Shown one piece after another: positions 45,170-53,875 of a stretch of DNA of 64,000 nt. The DNA comes from Micromonospora phytophila (GTDB lineage: Bacteria; Actinomycetota; Actinomycetes; Mycobacteriales; Micromonosporaceae). Under the pieces are notes generated by a model. That model saw only the letters and a program-made list of their open reading frames with translations. It was not told where the DNA came from and made no database searches. Numbering within the stretch: the first letter of the stretch is position 1; each line of letters opens with the position of its first letter. Where the stretch lies: contig NZ_JAMOKF010000002.1 of the NCBI RefSeq assembly GCF_023656545.1, positions 1-64,000 on the forward strand, read 5' to 3'. The position numbers were made by a program, and so were the translations under genes.

Positions 45170-45774
45170 GATGCTCTCATGTAGTGGGGAAGCGGGTAGG
45201 TATCGGCCGCTGGGGCAAGCCCGGCGACGAGCTTCCGCACGCGTAGATCCAGAGCGATCGGAGGGCTCCCCTTAAGTCGCCGTCCGATCGGTGAAGCCGC
45301 CGCATCAGCCTCACCATGTCCCATGACCCAGTCCCAGAACTGATCCCGGCACCAGCCGTCACTGACAATCGTCAGGCCCGGTAGCGCCTCGTCCGGCGCG
45401 CGGCCCGAGCGCTTCAGATCCTGGAAGCGCTCGTCGATTCGCTCGTCCAGCTCGAAGCCCAGACTGAAGAGTGAGACGACTCGGTCTGGGTCGTGGTCCT
45501 GGCGCCGTAACTCCGCGTCCTTCCTGCAGGCAGCCTCTCTCGCCCCCTGAAGCACGGCCCAGCGCCACGTGCCGGGCAACAGCCGGCGGAACAGATCCTC
45601 GCCGCCGTACTCAGAAACCAGGTCGGAGCGCCACCAACCAAGCCGGCGTTCTTCCCCGGTCTCGCCGGCCCACGCCACCACGAGCTGCGAGGTAAGCGCC
45701 GTGTCAATGTCCGACATCGGATGTGGTGTTCGTTCGCTCCGGATCGGGACATCCTCGACATCGAACATGCTCAT
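45166..45774 (-). CDS. brxE: BREX type 6 protein BrxE
   Basis: A 202-residue protein starting MSMFDVEDVPIRSERTP at 45774, where ATGA overlaps the stop of the HTH leader gene. It carries the WRWAVLQGAREAACRKDAE and FSLGFELDERIDER segments expected of BrxE, which is found only in type 6 BREX. Its position as first core gene, directly before brxA, confirms the type. Biochemical role unknown. Confidence 0.88.
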   Translation of the reverse strand: MSMFDVEDVPIRSERTPHPMSDIDTALTSQLVVAWAGETGEERRLGWWRSDLVSEYGGEDLFRRLLPGTWRWAVLQGAREAACRKDAELRRQDHDPDRVVSLFSLGFELDERIDERFQDLKRSGRAPDEALPGLTIVSDGWCRDQFWDWVMGHGEADAAASPIGRRLKGSPPIALDLRVRKLVAGLAPAADTYPLPHYMRAS

Positions 45775-45977
45775 GGCGCGACCTTCTCGTTGTCCGACTC
45801 GGCCGCTCCACCAGCCTCGATCCAGGCGTCGACCTGCGAGAGCTTGAACTTCCACAACCGGCCCACCCGGTGCGCGGGGAGGGACTTTGACTCGATCCAG
45901 CGGTAGACCGTGTCCTTGGCGATGCCAAGGTGCTTCGCGACCTCTTCCACCGATACCCAGGGCTCATGCTCGTGCAT
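45771..45977 (-). CDS. excisionase/MerR-like helix-turn-helix protein, BREX leader gene
   Basis: A 68-residue protein, MHEHEPWVSVEEVAKHLGIA onward, with a complete HTH_17 domain: VAKHLGIAKDTVYRWIESK, then LPAHRVGRLWKFKLSQVDAWI. A GGGAGCC site precedes the ATG at 45977. It is the first gene of the BREX operon and its stop overlaps brxE. It may regulate BREX expression by binding its own promoter, or it may be a relic of the mobile element that brought the cassette. Confidence 0.82.
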   Translation of the reverse strand: MHEHEPWVSVEEVAKHLGIAKDTVYRWIESKSLPAHRVGRLWKFKLSQVDAWIEAGGAAESDNEKVAP

Positions 45978-46114
45978 TGTCCGGCTCCCACAGGTCGTAA
46001 GACGCGGCTCCCGCTCGCGCCCTCGTCGGACGCGGCAAGAAGGTATCACGATCATCAGGGAGCGTTGAAGCTCGGCCCAGATCGACGAGACTCTGCCAGA
46101 CTCGGTCAGAACAT

Positions 46115-46533
46115 CTTGGCCTCTCCGGACGTCGGCCAGGAATATCGCGGTCGCGACGGCTTCTCGCTGGCAGAAGAGCACCAGTCATCGCGATGCACAC
46201 CCGGGGGGCCCAGTGCAGCAGCAGCTTGCGTGTGTGCGGCGTGACACCGTTCCAGTTGTTCGCCGGCCACCGCTCGACAGCACGCCGAATGTCGTTGATC
46301 AGCGAGTTCGTTTCCCGCCGTTCCCCGGTGATATCGAAGTCGAACACCTGCTGGACCCCGCCCCTGCGGCCCTTCTTGCTGACCGACACGGGGATGAAGG
46401 ACTCGCTCGGGCGGCGCCCGGGCAGGAGCTTCCCGGTCTGGCCGTACTCGCCGACCTCGAAGTACTGCGCGGGTGGGCAGTAGAGCGAATTGATGATCAG
46501 GTTGCTTAGAACCGCGACGGAGGGGCTGGTCAT
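46115..46533 (-). pseudogene. 5' fragment of a BPTD_3080-like restriction helicase gene, frameshifted
   Basis: From an ATG at 46533, the frame reads NLIINSLYCPPAQYF, then GRRPSESFIPVSVSKKG and NSLINDIRRAVERW, then GVTPHTRKLLLHWA. This is the characteristic N-terminus of large DEAD/DEAH restriction-type proteins (BPTD_3080 or type III Res-like). Near 46185 the homology jumps to another frame, VLFCQREAVATAIFLADVRR, which is the next conserved block of the same family. Nothing beyond it remains: the P-loop and all helicase and nuclease parts are missing, and the BREX leader gene begins about 140 nt further on. 45978-46114 shows nothing recognisable, nor does 46534-46582. Confidence 0.75.
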
Positions 46534-46582
46534 ATCAACCTTCGGTCGGGTGTTTCAGGCCGGCAGACGAGTCGGGCAGCGG

Positions 46583-47929
46583 TCAACGAGCCGGAACGCG
46601 GCGACGGGACAGGTGTGCCAGCACGGCTTGGTTCGCCTCCCAGCCGTCGGGGAACTTCACCGGCACATTGATATGGACCGGCTCGGTCGAAGGGTGAGCG
46701 TCGAGTAGCTCGGGAATCCCGGCACGAGCCACCACGACGCAGGCCTGGCGGTGCCGGGACGTCAGCACGCAGAGCCGCCCCGACTCCAGATGGAACGCGG
46801 TCGCATCGCGCCGCCCCGACAGCGGATGCAGCACGATCGTCACGTCGTACTCCCGACCCTGGAGCCGGTTGGCGGTATCGACGGTAATGGCCGCTCCGGC
46901 CTCGCCAAGCTGCGCGCGGATAGCCGCCACCTGGTCCCGGTGCGCGGCTCCGATAGCGATCCGCTCCGCGGTAACCGGCGCTCCCCCCGGTTCGCGCTCC
47001 GAGGCCGCGACCGCTCCCCGCTCCAACACCCGCCGCGCCAGGGCCGCACATGCCGCAGCCGCCTCCGCGTCAGTCCTTAGCGTGTGCCGGGCCGGCAGCT
47101 CATAGAGCGCCCACCCAGTCGCCGCCGCCGTCTCCACGGCCGCATCGACCGGCCCATGCCCGAACCCAGCCGTAGTGAACGACAGTGACCTCTCACCAGC
47201 GGTTGTGCCAGCCTGGAACCCGGTGAAGGGGTAGAACGCTTGGGCCACCACCGGTGCTGCCGAGGGAGGCAGTCGCCACGACACTGGCAGCCGGTGCACC
47301 GGCAGGTCGGGGTTGTGCCGCAGCAGCGCCGCCACCGCGGACTGCATCGGGTCCCAGGTCAGCCCGGTCCACCGCTCGGTGTCGACGATGGAGAACGGGT
47401 CGAGCTGACCGGGATCACCGACGAACAGGGCCTGCTCGAACCGGCCGGCCACGCGCAGCAGCGCGTCCGACCGCATCTGGTACGCCTCGTCGACGATCGC
47501 CCACGGCCAGCAGCCCTCGGACACCATGGCCCACTTCGCTGCCGTACCGATGATGACGGACGGACCACCGAGGTCCGCGACCTTGGCGGCGACCCGGACC
47601 GTGGCGTACTGCTTGATCCGCTCAGTCGCGGCGTAGTCGGTCGCGGAGAGCCGCCCGATGTGCAGCTCCGGCGCCTTCTGCGCCAGCCGGTCGATCAGAT
47701 CGTCGACCTGCTCGTTGGTCTGCGCGATCACGATCAGCGGCTCGCCGGAGCGGGCCAGTTCGGCAGCGGCACGGACGACGAGGGTCGACTTGCCGGCCCC
47801 GGGAGGCGAGTCGACCACGACGCCGCGGTGCAGGCCGGAACGCAGGTCGGCCAGCACCTCGGTGATGACGCGCTCGGCCTGAACCGCCGGCGGGTCCACC
47901 GGCGCGTCGGGCAGGAGCAGGGTGGTCAT
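46583..47929 (-). CDS. superfamily 1 (UPF1-like) DNA/RNA helicase
   Basis: A 448-residue helicase starting MTTLLLPDAPVDPPAVQAER; an in-frame GTG at 47938 overlapping the previous stop is an alternative. Motifs: DSPPGAGKSTLVV (Lys47), WAIVDEAYQM near residue 146, LFVGDPGQLDPF as motif III, TVDTANRLQGREYDVTIV as motif V and LTSRHRQACVVVAR as motif VI. It is short for the family, lacking obvious accessory domains, so it probably works in a complex. It is the last gene of the leftward operon. A decayed copy of its 5' end lies at 4495-4578. Confidence 0.82.
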   Translation of the reverse strand: MTTLLLPDAPVDPPAVQAERVITEVLADLRSGLHRGVVVDSPPGAGKSTLVVRAAAELARSGEPLIVIAQTNEQVDDLIDRLAQKAPELHIGRLSATDYAATERIKQYATVRVAAKVADLGGPSVIIGTAAKWAMVSEGCWPWAIVDEAYQMRSDALLRVAGRFEQALFVGDPGQLDPFSIVDTERWTGLTWDPMQSAVAALLRHNPDLPVHRLPVSWRLPPSAAPVVAQAFYPFTGFQAGTTAGERSLSFTTAGFGHGPVDAAVETAAATGWALYELPARHTLRTDAEAAAACAALARRVLERGAVAASEREPGGAPVTAERIAIGAAHRDQVAAIRAQLGEAGAAITVDTANRLQGREYDVTIVLHPLSGRRDATAFHLESGRLCVLTSRHRQACVVVARAGIPELLDAHPSTEPVHINVPVKFPDGWEANQAVLAHLSRRRVPAR

Positions 47930-47934
47930 GGTGC

Positions 47935-50271
47935 TCACCGCCGTGCCGCGGTGTCGAAGTCGAACTGCCGCAGTCGGTGCCGGGCGATGTCGAGCTCGTG
48001 GGGCGTGAAGAGCGACTCGTACTCGTCCTTGACCACCAGGGCCTCCACCGTGAGGTCGAGTCGCCCCCGCTCCCACAGCGCCGCGAACCCGTCGGACACC
48101 ACCGGGCTGCCGAGCAGCTTCTTGGCGGTGGCGAGCCCACCGTGCTCCGCGACCATGCCAAGGAAGTAGGTGGCGTTGTAGCCAGCCTCGCGCCGCGCCG
48201 CCTCGTACACCCCGCGCATCGCCCGCTCGAAGTCCGCGACCGTCCCCTGACCGCCACCGGCCTGGGCCGGCAAAACCGGCGCATCCTCCGAACCGTTGGT
48301 CGTCTCGACGTCGGCGTCCAGCTCCTCGACGAGCGGCTCAGCGTCGGCGAGACCCGCCGCCTGCTCGTTGCGCCGGGCGACATAACCGCGCAGGGCGTCA
48401 ACCGAGGTGAAGACCTCGTAGCCGAGCTCCTCCATCCGAGCCAGCTCCGGGTTGGCGTCCAGCTCCAGCACGACCGGGTTACCCAGCCCCGGCTGCAGGC
48501 CGTCCGGCCAGTACGCCTCCGCGACGCCCAGCAGACGACCGGTGGCGGGGTCGGCGATCTCACTGTCGAGGGCTGGCTCGGCGCAGCCCGCGGCGGTCAG
48601 CTCCTCGATGAGGGCCTTCACCTGCCCCGCGCGGACGTCGTCGACCTCCTCGGCGACCACGACCACCGGCCGCAGCGGCTCGGCGGCCTGCTTCGTGCCG
48701 TTCCGGAGGCCGGCGAGGAAGCCGTTAGCGGCGTTGGCCAGCAGCTCTCGGCGGGCGGCCAGGAAGTCCAGGTAGCAATCGGGACGCCAGAGCTGCGGAT
48801 CGGTCGGGATCCACTGGGATTCGAGCGCGCCCGGGTGCTTCTGCTCGGTCTCGGCGAAGTAGTCCTCCGGCGGCCGCTTGCCGATCGCCAGGTTGGTCTG
48901 CTGGGTCAGGAACGAGAAATTGGCAACGGCGTTGACCTCGGACCGACCGTAGCCGTGCTTGTAGAGCAGCGCCTTGGGGAAGATGTGGTGCACCTGCAGC
49001 GAGGTGAGGTGGCCCAGCATCTCGCTCTTGAGTTCCAGGCCCGAGCCGAAGTCACGGGCGCCGAGCACCCGGGTGAGCAGGTAGAGCAGGGGGTAGAAGC
49101 GGGAGCCGCGGCCGAAGCCCTCGAAGTCCTGGCCGTCAATCACCAGGTTGCCGCCGCGCCAGCGGGTCAGGCTGGTGATCAGGCCGTCGATGCCGCTGCG
49201 GGCGACCGTGTCGTAGTCCTGGGTCAGGATCGTCTCAGTGGAGCCGGCGAAGCGTCCCCACAGGGCGGCGTGGATGTACCAGAAGAGCATCCGGTCGCGC
49301 TGGGTGGCGTCGGTGAACGTGCCGCCGTTGAGGTGCAGGAAGCGGGAGACCACCGGGAAGGCGTAGCGGCCCATCAGCACCCGGTCGTGGTCCAGGCCGA
49401 GCCGGCCGGAGATCACATCGAGGAAGCCGCTGATGTAGCGCTCGCTGGAGGTGAGCGCCTGTGCGAAGTCGCCCGAGCCGACTCCCTCCAGGGACTCGAA
49501 CTGCGCCCGGCCCGTCGCTACCGCGTTGACGTTGCGCAGCAGCCAGTCAAGGTTGAACTGGAATCCGGCGGTCGACCAGGTGCCAAGGTGCTTGCGCATC
49601 GTCGAGCGGGCCTCGGGCCAGTCGGCGCAGATCTTCGCCAGTGCCAGGTCACCCTTGGAGAGCTTGGTGCCGCCCGAGTTGACCCGGTTGAAGATGTCGA
49701 CGACGACCTCGACACCCTTGTCCGCGCCGGTGATCTTCTCCTGGTGGAACTCGCGCTCGAGGATGTTGCGCAGCCGGATGAGCCGCCCCATGTACGTCGC
49801 GAAGTGCGGCATGGTGTCCGGGTGCGCCGTCAGGTTGCCGATCTGCGGTTCGATGCCGTCGATGAAAAGCTCGGTGACGTCGACCCAGGTGGGGTCGTCC
49901 CTCATCTTCGCCGGCGCGTAGAACTCGAAGGTCTCCTCCTCGACGTTGAACCGCAGGCCGGTGAAGGCGGCCGGGTCACCCTCGAAGAACGCCGGCGGCT
50001 TGCCACGGACCACCCCGTAGAGGGAGGTGATCCGCTGCTGCCCGTCGAGGAGCAGCTGCTTCACGCCACCGCCGACGTGGTCGCTGCCCCGGACCGAGCC
50101 GTGGTCGGCTTCCGTCTCCCACACCAGCAGCCCGCCGACGGGGAAGCCGAGGTAGAGCGAGCGCATTAGGCCGCGTACCTGATCCCGGTTCCATACGTAG
50201 CCGCGCTGAAACTCGGGCAGCAGCACGGTGCCGGAATCAATCTGGTCGAGGATCGTGCCCAACTTGCTCAT
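47935..50271 (-). CDS. DUF262/HNH protein (GmrSD-like), extended
   Basis: A 778-residue protein. The N-terminal DUF262 domain carries LLPEFQRGYVWNRDQV at residues 18-31 and LLLDGQQRITSLY at 73-85; the DGQQR motif is the nucleotide-dependent site of GmrS, BrxU and SspE. An HNH-type block LQVHHIFPKALL lies near residue 427, as in DUF1524 nuclease domains. About 200 further residues follow (TVADFERAMRGVYEAARREA and LATAKKLL) that GmrSD-type proteins usually lack. Family knowledge suggests a modification-dependent DNA nuclease. A GGGGGAG site precedes the ATG, 63 nt after the upstream gene. Confidence 0.8.
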   Translation of the reverse strand: MSKLGTILDQIDSGTVLLPEFQRGYVWNRDQVRGLMRSLYLGFPVGGLLVWETEADHGSVRGSDHVGGGVKQLLLDGQQRITSLYGVVRGKPPAFFEGDPAAFTGLRFNVEEETFEFYAPAKMRDDPTWVDVTELFIDGIEPQIGNLTAHPDTMPHFATYMGRLIRLRNILEREFHQEKITGADKGVEVVVDIFNRVNSGGTKLSKGDLALAKICADWPEARSTMRKHLGTWSTAGFQFNLDWLLRNVNAVATGRAQFESLEGVGSGDFAQALTSSERYISGFLDVISGRLGLDHDRVLMGRYAFPVVSRFLHLNGGTFTDATQRDRMLFWYIHAALWGRFAGSTETILTQDYDTVARSGIDGLITSLTRWRGGNLVIDGQDFEGFGRGSRFYPLLYLLTRVLGARDFGSGLELKSEMLGHLTSLQVHHIFPKALLYKHGYGRSEVNAVANFSFLTQQTNLAIGKRPPEDYFAETEQKHPGALESQWIPTDPQLWRPDCYLDFLAARRELLANAANGFLAGLRNGTKQAAEPLRPVVVVAEEVDDVRAGQVKALIEELTAAGCAEPALDSEIADPATGRLLGVAEAYWPDGLQPGLGNPVVLELDANPELARMEELGYEVFTSVDALRGYVARRNEQAAGLADAEPLVEELDADVETTNGSEDAPVLPAQAGGGQGTVADFERAMRGVYEAARREAGYNATYFLGMVAEHGGLATAKKLLGSPVVSDGFAALWERGRLDLTVEALVVKDEYESLFTPHELDIARHRLRQFDFDTAARR

Positions 50272-50334
50272 GTCAGCTCCCCCACGGATCTGAACGTTTG
50301 GTCATCGAGTGCTGGTGTGGCGGGCGGGAGTAGA

Positions 50335-51849
50335 TCACGACCACTCCTCGCGGGCGTCCTCGGCGGTCGGTGCGCTGTCCTCGTACGGCGCCGGCGGGCC
50401 GCCGTGAGTCCACGGCGTCTCCTCCCGAGACGGGAAGGCTCCCGGCGGCATGAAGGAGTCACTGAGCGTGGTGTAGCAGATCCTCTTCCCCACCTCCGGC
50501 ACAGTGCCGGGGGCCGGGGTGAGCGAGCGCCCCATCCCGCCGGTCAGCTCCAACACGACCCCGGTCGTCCCGTCGTCGCGCTGAGCCACCGACATCACCC
50601 GCGCTTTCTGCCCGTTGGGTTGCTCGGGCGAGAACAGCGTCGTGCCCGGTGTGACCAGCACCGGGTCGCCGGTGGTCACCGCGATCCACGGCCGCAGCGC
50701 GCGCCGCTTCCCGCTGTCGTCAATCCGCGTCGGGTGGGCGGCGGTCACCTCCCCAACGAACGCCTCACCGGTGAGCCGGTAGTCGGCCATCACCATCGGG
50801 TCGTCGTAGGCCCGCTGTACGTCGTACGAGGTCAGCGCCCGCTCCATGCGGTGCAGCTTCCGGGCCGCGACGACAGCTCCGTCACGGCGCGGCTGCGGGA
50901 ACCCGCCCTCGTCGAGGTACGCGGTGAAGTTGGTGAAGGCGTCCCGGTCTTCCGCCCAGCGTTTGGGCACGTGCGCTCCGGCAGGCAGGTCCTGCAGCAG
51001 CGAGATGGCCTGCCACATCTGTCGCCAGGTCGGCTCGAGCTGCGAGCGCAGGATGTCCTCCAGCTCGTCGCGGCGCCGGGCCACCTGCGAGTCGGTGGCC
51101 ACCGCCCGGTCGTAAGCGGCCATGGCCGGGGCCAGCACCTCGTTGTCGAAGGTCGGGTCGGTGGCCGGACCGGCCGGCGGCCAGGTCACCGGATCCTCGG
51201 CCGCGGCGGCCGCTTCGGCGCCGGTCATGCCCGGCGGGGGCGCAATCCAGGCCAGAAACGCGGCCAGCTGAGCGTCCTCGAGCGGGCTCTGCCCGGTGGC
51301 CCAGTGCATCGACAGCGCCTGCGTCATCGCCACCAGCGCCGACGAGCCCGGGTGCTCGGCGCGCTCGAAGAAATACGTGAGCCACCGCCCGAGCAGCGGG
51401 ACCGACGGGTCGACCGGGTAGTCACCGTCGGTGCGGCGGAACCGGGTGGATCGGCCGAAGAGCCGGGTGAAGCCGACGCCGCCGGGGTTCGGCACGAGCA
51501 GCTGCGGCGCGTCGGCGTACCGGTGGCGTACGTCCTTGCCCTTGTTCGTCCGCACCTCTTCTATATCGCTGCGGAAGCTATCGATGTAACAGACGAGGAT
51601 GTTCGCCAGCTCGGCGGCGAAGGCGAAGCGCTGGTCGCGGTTCCGGGGCTGCGGCACGATCAGCAGCGTCGCGTCGTCCGGGTCATCGCCCACCATCGCC
51701 GCGAGCGGCGCGTTGGCCTCGCCGGCCATGGTGAGCGGGATGAAGACGAGGGGCCGCTCGGCGAGGTGCACGTGGCGGACGGTGGTGATGCGCTGGGCGA
51801 CGCCTTCGACGACGGCCTCGGCCCTTGCCAGGGTCGTCAGGGTGCTCAT
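50335..51849 (-). CDS. hypothetical module protein, 504 residues
   Basis: An unrecognised soluble protein. The N-terminal third is alpha/beta (RPLVFIPLTMAGEANAPL, LLIVPQPRNRDQR). The centre is helical, and the C-terminal part is beta-rich (AVTTGDPVLVTPGTTLFSPE, TGVVLELTGGMGRSL). Its ATG overlaps the stop of the Cas4-like nuclease gene by 4 nt, so its product is tied to that protein. No catalytic motif is visible. It could be a structural or recognition subunit of the candidate system. Confidence 0.7.
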   Translation of the reverse strand: MSTLTTLARAEAVVEGVAQRITTVRHVHLAERPLVFIPLTMAGEANAPLAAMVGDDPDDATLLIVPQPRNRDQRFAFAAELANILVCYIDSFRSDIEEVRTNKGKDVRHRYADAPQLLVPNPGGVGFTRLFGRSTRFRRTDGDYPVDPSVPLLGRWLTYFFERAEHPGSSALVAMTQALSMHWATGQSPLEDAQLAAFLAWIAPPPGMTGAEAAAAAEDPVTWPPAGPATDPTFDNEVLAPAMAAYDRAVATDSQVARRRDELEDILRSQLEPTWRQMWQAISLLQDLPAGAHVPKRWAEDRDAFTNFTAYLDEGGFPQPRRDGAVVAARKLHRMERALTSYDVQRAYDDPMVMADYRLTGEAFVGEVTAAHPTRIDDSGKRRALRPWIAVTTGDPVLVTPGTTLFSPEQPNGQKARVMSVAQRDDGTTGVVLELTGGMGRSLTPAPGTVPEVGKRICYTTLSDSFMPPGAFPSREETPWTHGGPPAPYEDSAPTAEDAREEWS

Positions 51850-52976
51850 CCGGCTACCCCGCTCATCAGCTCAGCCCGCAACCGCGCGGCGGCGCGTAGC
51901 AGCTCGGCGGCTTCCTGCTGATCGTCGGCCGGGGCGAGCTGGTTGCGCGCGATGGCGAGTGCCGTTTCCACCCGCTCGATGCCGCCCATCTCGTCCCGCG
52001 CGGATTTGCCCAGCGCCGCCGTGCAGCCTCGGGCCTCGTGCCGGCAGAAGTACGCGAGCTCGCAGCTGGCCAGGCACTCCGGCGAGTACCGGGCCTCAAC
52101 GGCTTCGAGGGCGGCGACCAGCGCGGCCGGCGAGCGGGTGGGCACCCCGTTGTCGTCGGGCGCGAAGTCGAAGCTGAGGGTGGCCGGCAGGTCAGCGAGC
52201 AGCGCGTCGATCCGGGTCATTCGGGACAGCTGCCGACGCAGCACGGCGAGCTGCTTGCGGACGTCGATCCGGACCGCCATCGGCTGGTTGGAGAAGTCGC
52301 GGGGGCAGACCAGCACGACGTCGTGCGAGACGATCTCCGGGTCGAACCCGGCCTCGCCGAGCAGCTCGCGCATGGCCAGCACGTAGACGGCCGCCTGGAT
52401 CGCCGCGGACGCCACCTTGCCCGAGTCGGCCTGCCCGTCGATGACCGCGAACGACTTGATCTCCACGACGTGGAACTGCCCGTCGTGCTGAAAAGCGATC
52501 AGGTCCGGCTCCAGGTAAGCCTGCTGACCGGCGACCTCGAGCCGCAGCAGCGGGTGGTCGAAGAGCGTGCCGGCCCCCTCGGCCTGGGCGGCGGCCCGGG
52601 TGAGCAGGGCACGCGAGCGGGCGTACCGGAGATCCTGGCTCTCGCGGCCGGCGACCGACTCCAGGTCGTCGTACGAGACCTCGGGGATCTCGAGGTCGAG
52701 CCGCTCCCGCAGCAGCCGCAGCAGCTCGGCGCAGCCGTTGGCCTTCACCTGCGCCTCGAAGGCGTTGCCGCGGGTGATCGCGAACCGCGACTGGCCGAAG
52801 CGGGCCGGGTAGTCGACGTAGGCGGCCAGCCGCTGCTTGTCGACGCCGGCGCAGTCGAGCACTGCCCGGCGGGCGCAGCCCGGGTTGGTGGTCAGGGCGG
52901 CGATGGTCCGGGCGTTGTGCCGGCTGGCGGCGCCCCCACCGCGAATCGCGGCCAGGCGCTGGCCAACGTTGGTCAT
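51846..52976 (-). CDS. Cas4/RecB-like Fe-S nuclease
   Basis: A 376-residue PD-(D/E)XK nuclease of the RecB/Cas4 type. Active-site residues are Asp158 (LEPDLI), Glu172 and Lys174 (VVEIKSF), and the RecB motif IV Gln194-x3-Tyr198 in AIQAAVYVL. Cysteines flank the core: Cys34 and Cys42 near the N-terminus and Cys301, Cys305, Cys311, Cys318 near the C-terminus. This pattern fits the 4Fe-4S cluster of Cas4 and AddB nucleases. Coupled by 4-nt overlaps to genes on both sides, it is the most likely DNA-degrading enzyme of the leftward operon. No cas1/cas2 or CRISPR array is present, so it is not an adaptation Cas4. Confidence 0.82.
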   Translation of the reverse strand: MTNVGQRLAAIRGGGAASRHNARTIAALTTNPGCARRAVLDCAGVDKQRLAAYVDYPARFGQSRFAITRGNAFEAQVKANGCAELLRLLRERLDLEIPEVSYDDLESVAGRESQDLRYARSRALLTRAAAQAEGAGTLFDHPLLRLEVAGQQAYLEPDLIAFQHDGQFHVVEIKSFAVIDGQADSGKVASAAIQAAVYVLAMRELLGEAGFDPEIVSHDVVLVCPRDFSNQPMAVRIDVRKQLAVLRRQLSRMTRIDALLADLPATLSFDFAPDDNGVPTRSPAALVAALEAVEARYSPECLASCELAYFCRHEARGCTAALGKSARDEMGGIERVETALAIARNQLAPADDQQEAAELLRAAARLRAELMSGVAG

Positions 52977-53782
52977 GCCGTCCCCCTGAGTACGCGCAGC
53001 TTGCTACCGAAGAGCTGCTCGGCCTCGTCCATCTGCCGGCGGGCACGCTCGGCCGCCGCTTCCCGCTGCGACTGGTCGGCCGCCACGTGCACGTCGAGTT
53101 CGGCCTGGGCGGCCTTGATGACGGTCGCTGCGTCTACCGCCCCGTGTGGTTCGGCTGCTCCCGGGATGGTGGTGCCGAACCGCCAGAGCAGCCGGGTAAC
53201 GCCCGAATCTTCCTCAGGCATCCTGCTCGCCCGTTCCGCGACCTTGATGGCGGCTGTCAGAAAGTCGACACGTAGGCTCAGCGGCCCGATGATGCGCCGC
53301 TCGAGTGGCCAGGTGGAGATGGCGAGCAGGCCCCGAGCCGGGGCCAGGTGCTCGGCGGTGAGCGCGGAGCAGAGGTAGTACGGCCGGGAGTGCCGGGCCG
53401 TCCGGAAGGATCGCTCCTCGTCCCGACGCAGGTGGGTGAGCTTGCTCGCCGCGATCCCGGTGGCACTCGCGCCGTAGAACGCGGCGTGGACCTCGGCGAT
53501 CAGCTTCGGCGCGGCCGGCACCGACAGCAGGGTGAGCGCGTGGTGGACCTGTTCGCGTATCGGCACCAGCGGCGCTTCCAGCTTCGCCGGCTCGGTGTTG
53601 ACCTCGACCTCGTCGGCGAGCTCAGTCAGGGCCTGCTCCCATTTCCGTTCGGCGGTGCGCAGCTCAGCCCGCATCGCCTTGGCTCGGGCGGGGTCGCGGG
53701 CAATCACCGCCCGACGGACTGCTGCTCGCAGGTCTTCGATCCGGCGCTCGAGGTTCTCTATGGACTCGGCCACGGAAGGCAT
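52973..53782 (-). CDS. hypothetical coiled-coil protein, first of the leftward operon
   Basis: A 269-residue product from the ATG at 53782 (MPSVAESIENLERRIEDLRA). There are coiled-coil heptads at about residues 5-60 and again near the C-terminus (QREAAAERARRQMDEAEQLF). The middle is helical with PLVPIREQVHHALTLL and RRIIGPLSLRVDF. A TTG further upstream at 53809 is open, but an ATG close to the promoter is more likely. No domain recognised. It overlaps the Cas4-like gene by 4 nt. Confidence 0.7.
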   Translation of the reverse strand: MPSVAESIENLERRIEDLRAAVRRAVIARDPARAKAMRAELRTAERKWEQALTELADEVEVNTEPAKLEAPLVPIREQVHHALTLLSVPAAPKLIAEVHAAFYGASATGIAASKLTHLRRDEERSFRTARHSRPYYLCSALTAEHLAPARGLLAISTWPLERRIIGPLSLRVDFLTAAIKVAERASRMPEEDSGVTRLLWRFGTTIPGAAEPHGAVDAATVIKAAQAELDVHVAADQSQREAAAERARRQMDEAEQLFGSKLRVLRGTA

Positions 53783-53875
53783 GGTACAAGTTCCAGTGTT
53801 TTCCAGCAATCCCCCGCGAGCGGGTTGTTTGTTGACGCAACAATACTTAGCGTCGTGCCTGGAAGGGAGACCCGT
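53783..53875. promoter_or_regulatory. divergent promoter with TTGTTG-ACG-CAACAA operator
   Basis: This 93-bp gap separates the starts of the two operons of the candidate defence module. A perfect 15-bp palindrome with 6-bp arms lies at 53829-53843, near its centre and surrounded by the AT-richest stretch in the neighbourhood. GTTGAC inside it could serve as a -35 element for the rightward operon. The palindrome suits a dimeric repressor or activator that would control both directions at once. No regulator gene is found in either operon. Confidence 0.6.

Noticed and set aside
45978-46533. A single intact 189-codon gene from 46533.
   Set aside because: The homology to restriction helicases switches frame near 46185, and the last third of the open frame has no relation to that family.
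51846-52976. A CRISPR adaptation locus, suggested by the Cas4-like nuclease.
   Set aside because: No direct-repeat array and no cas1, cas2 or effector cas gene occurs anywhere in the window.
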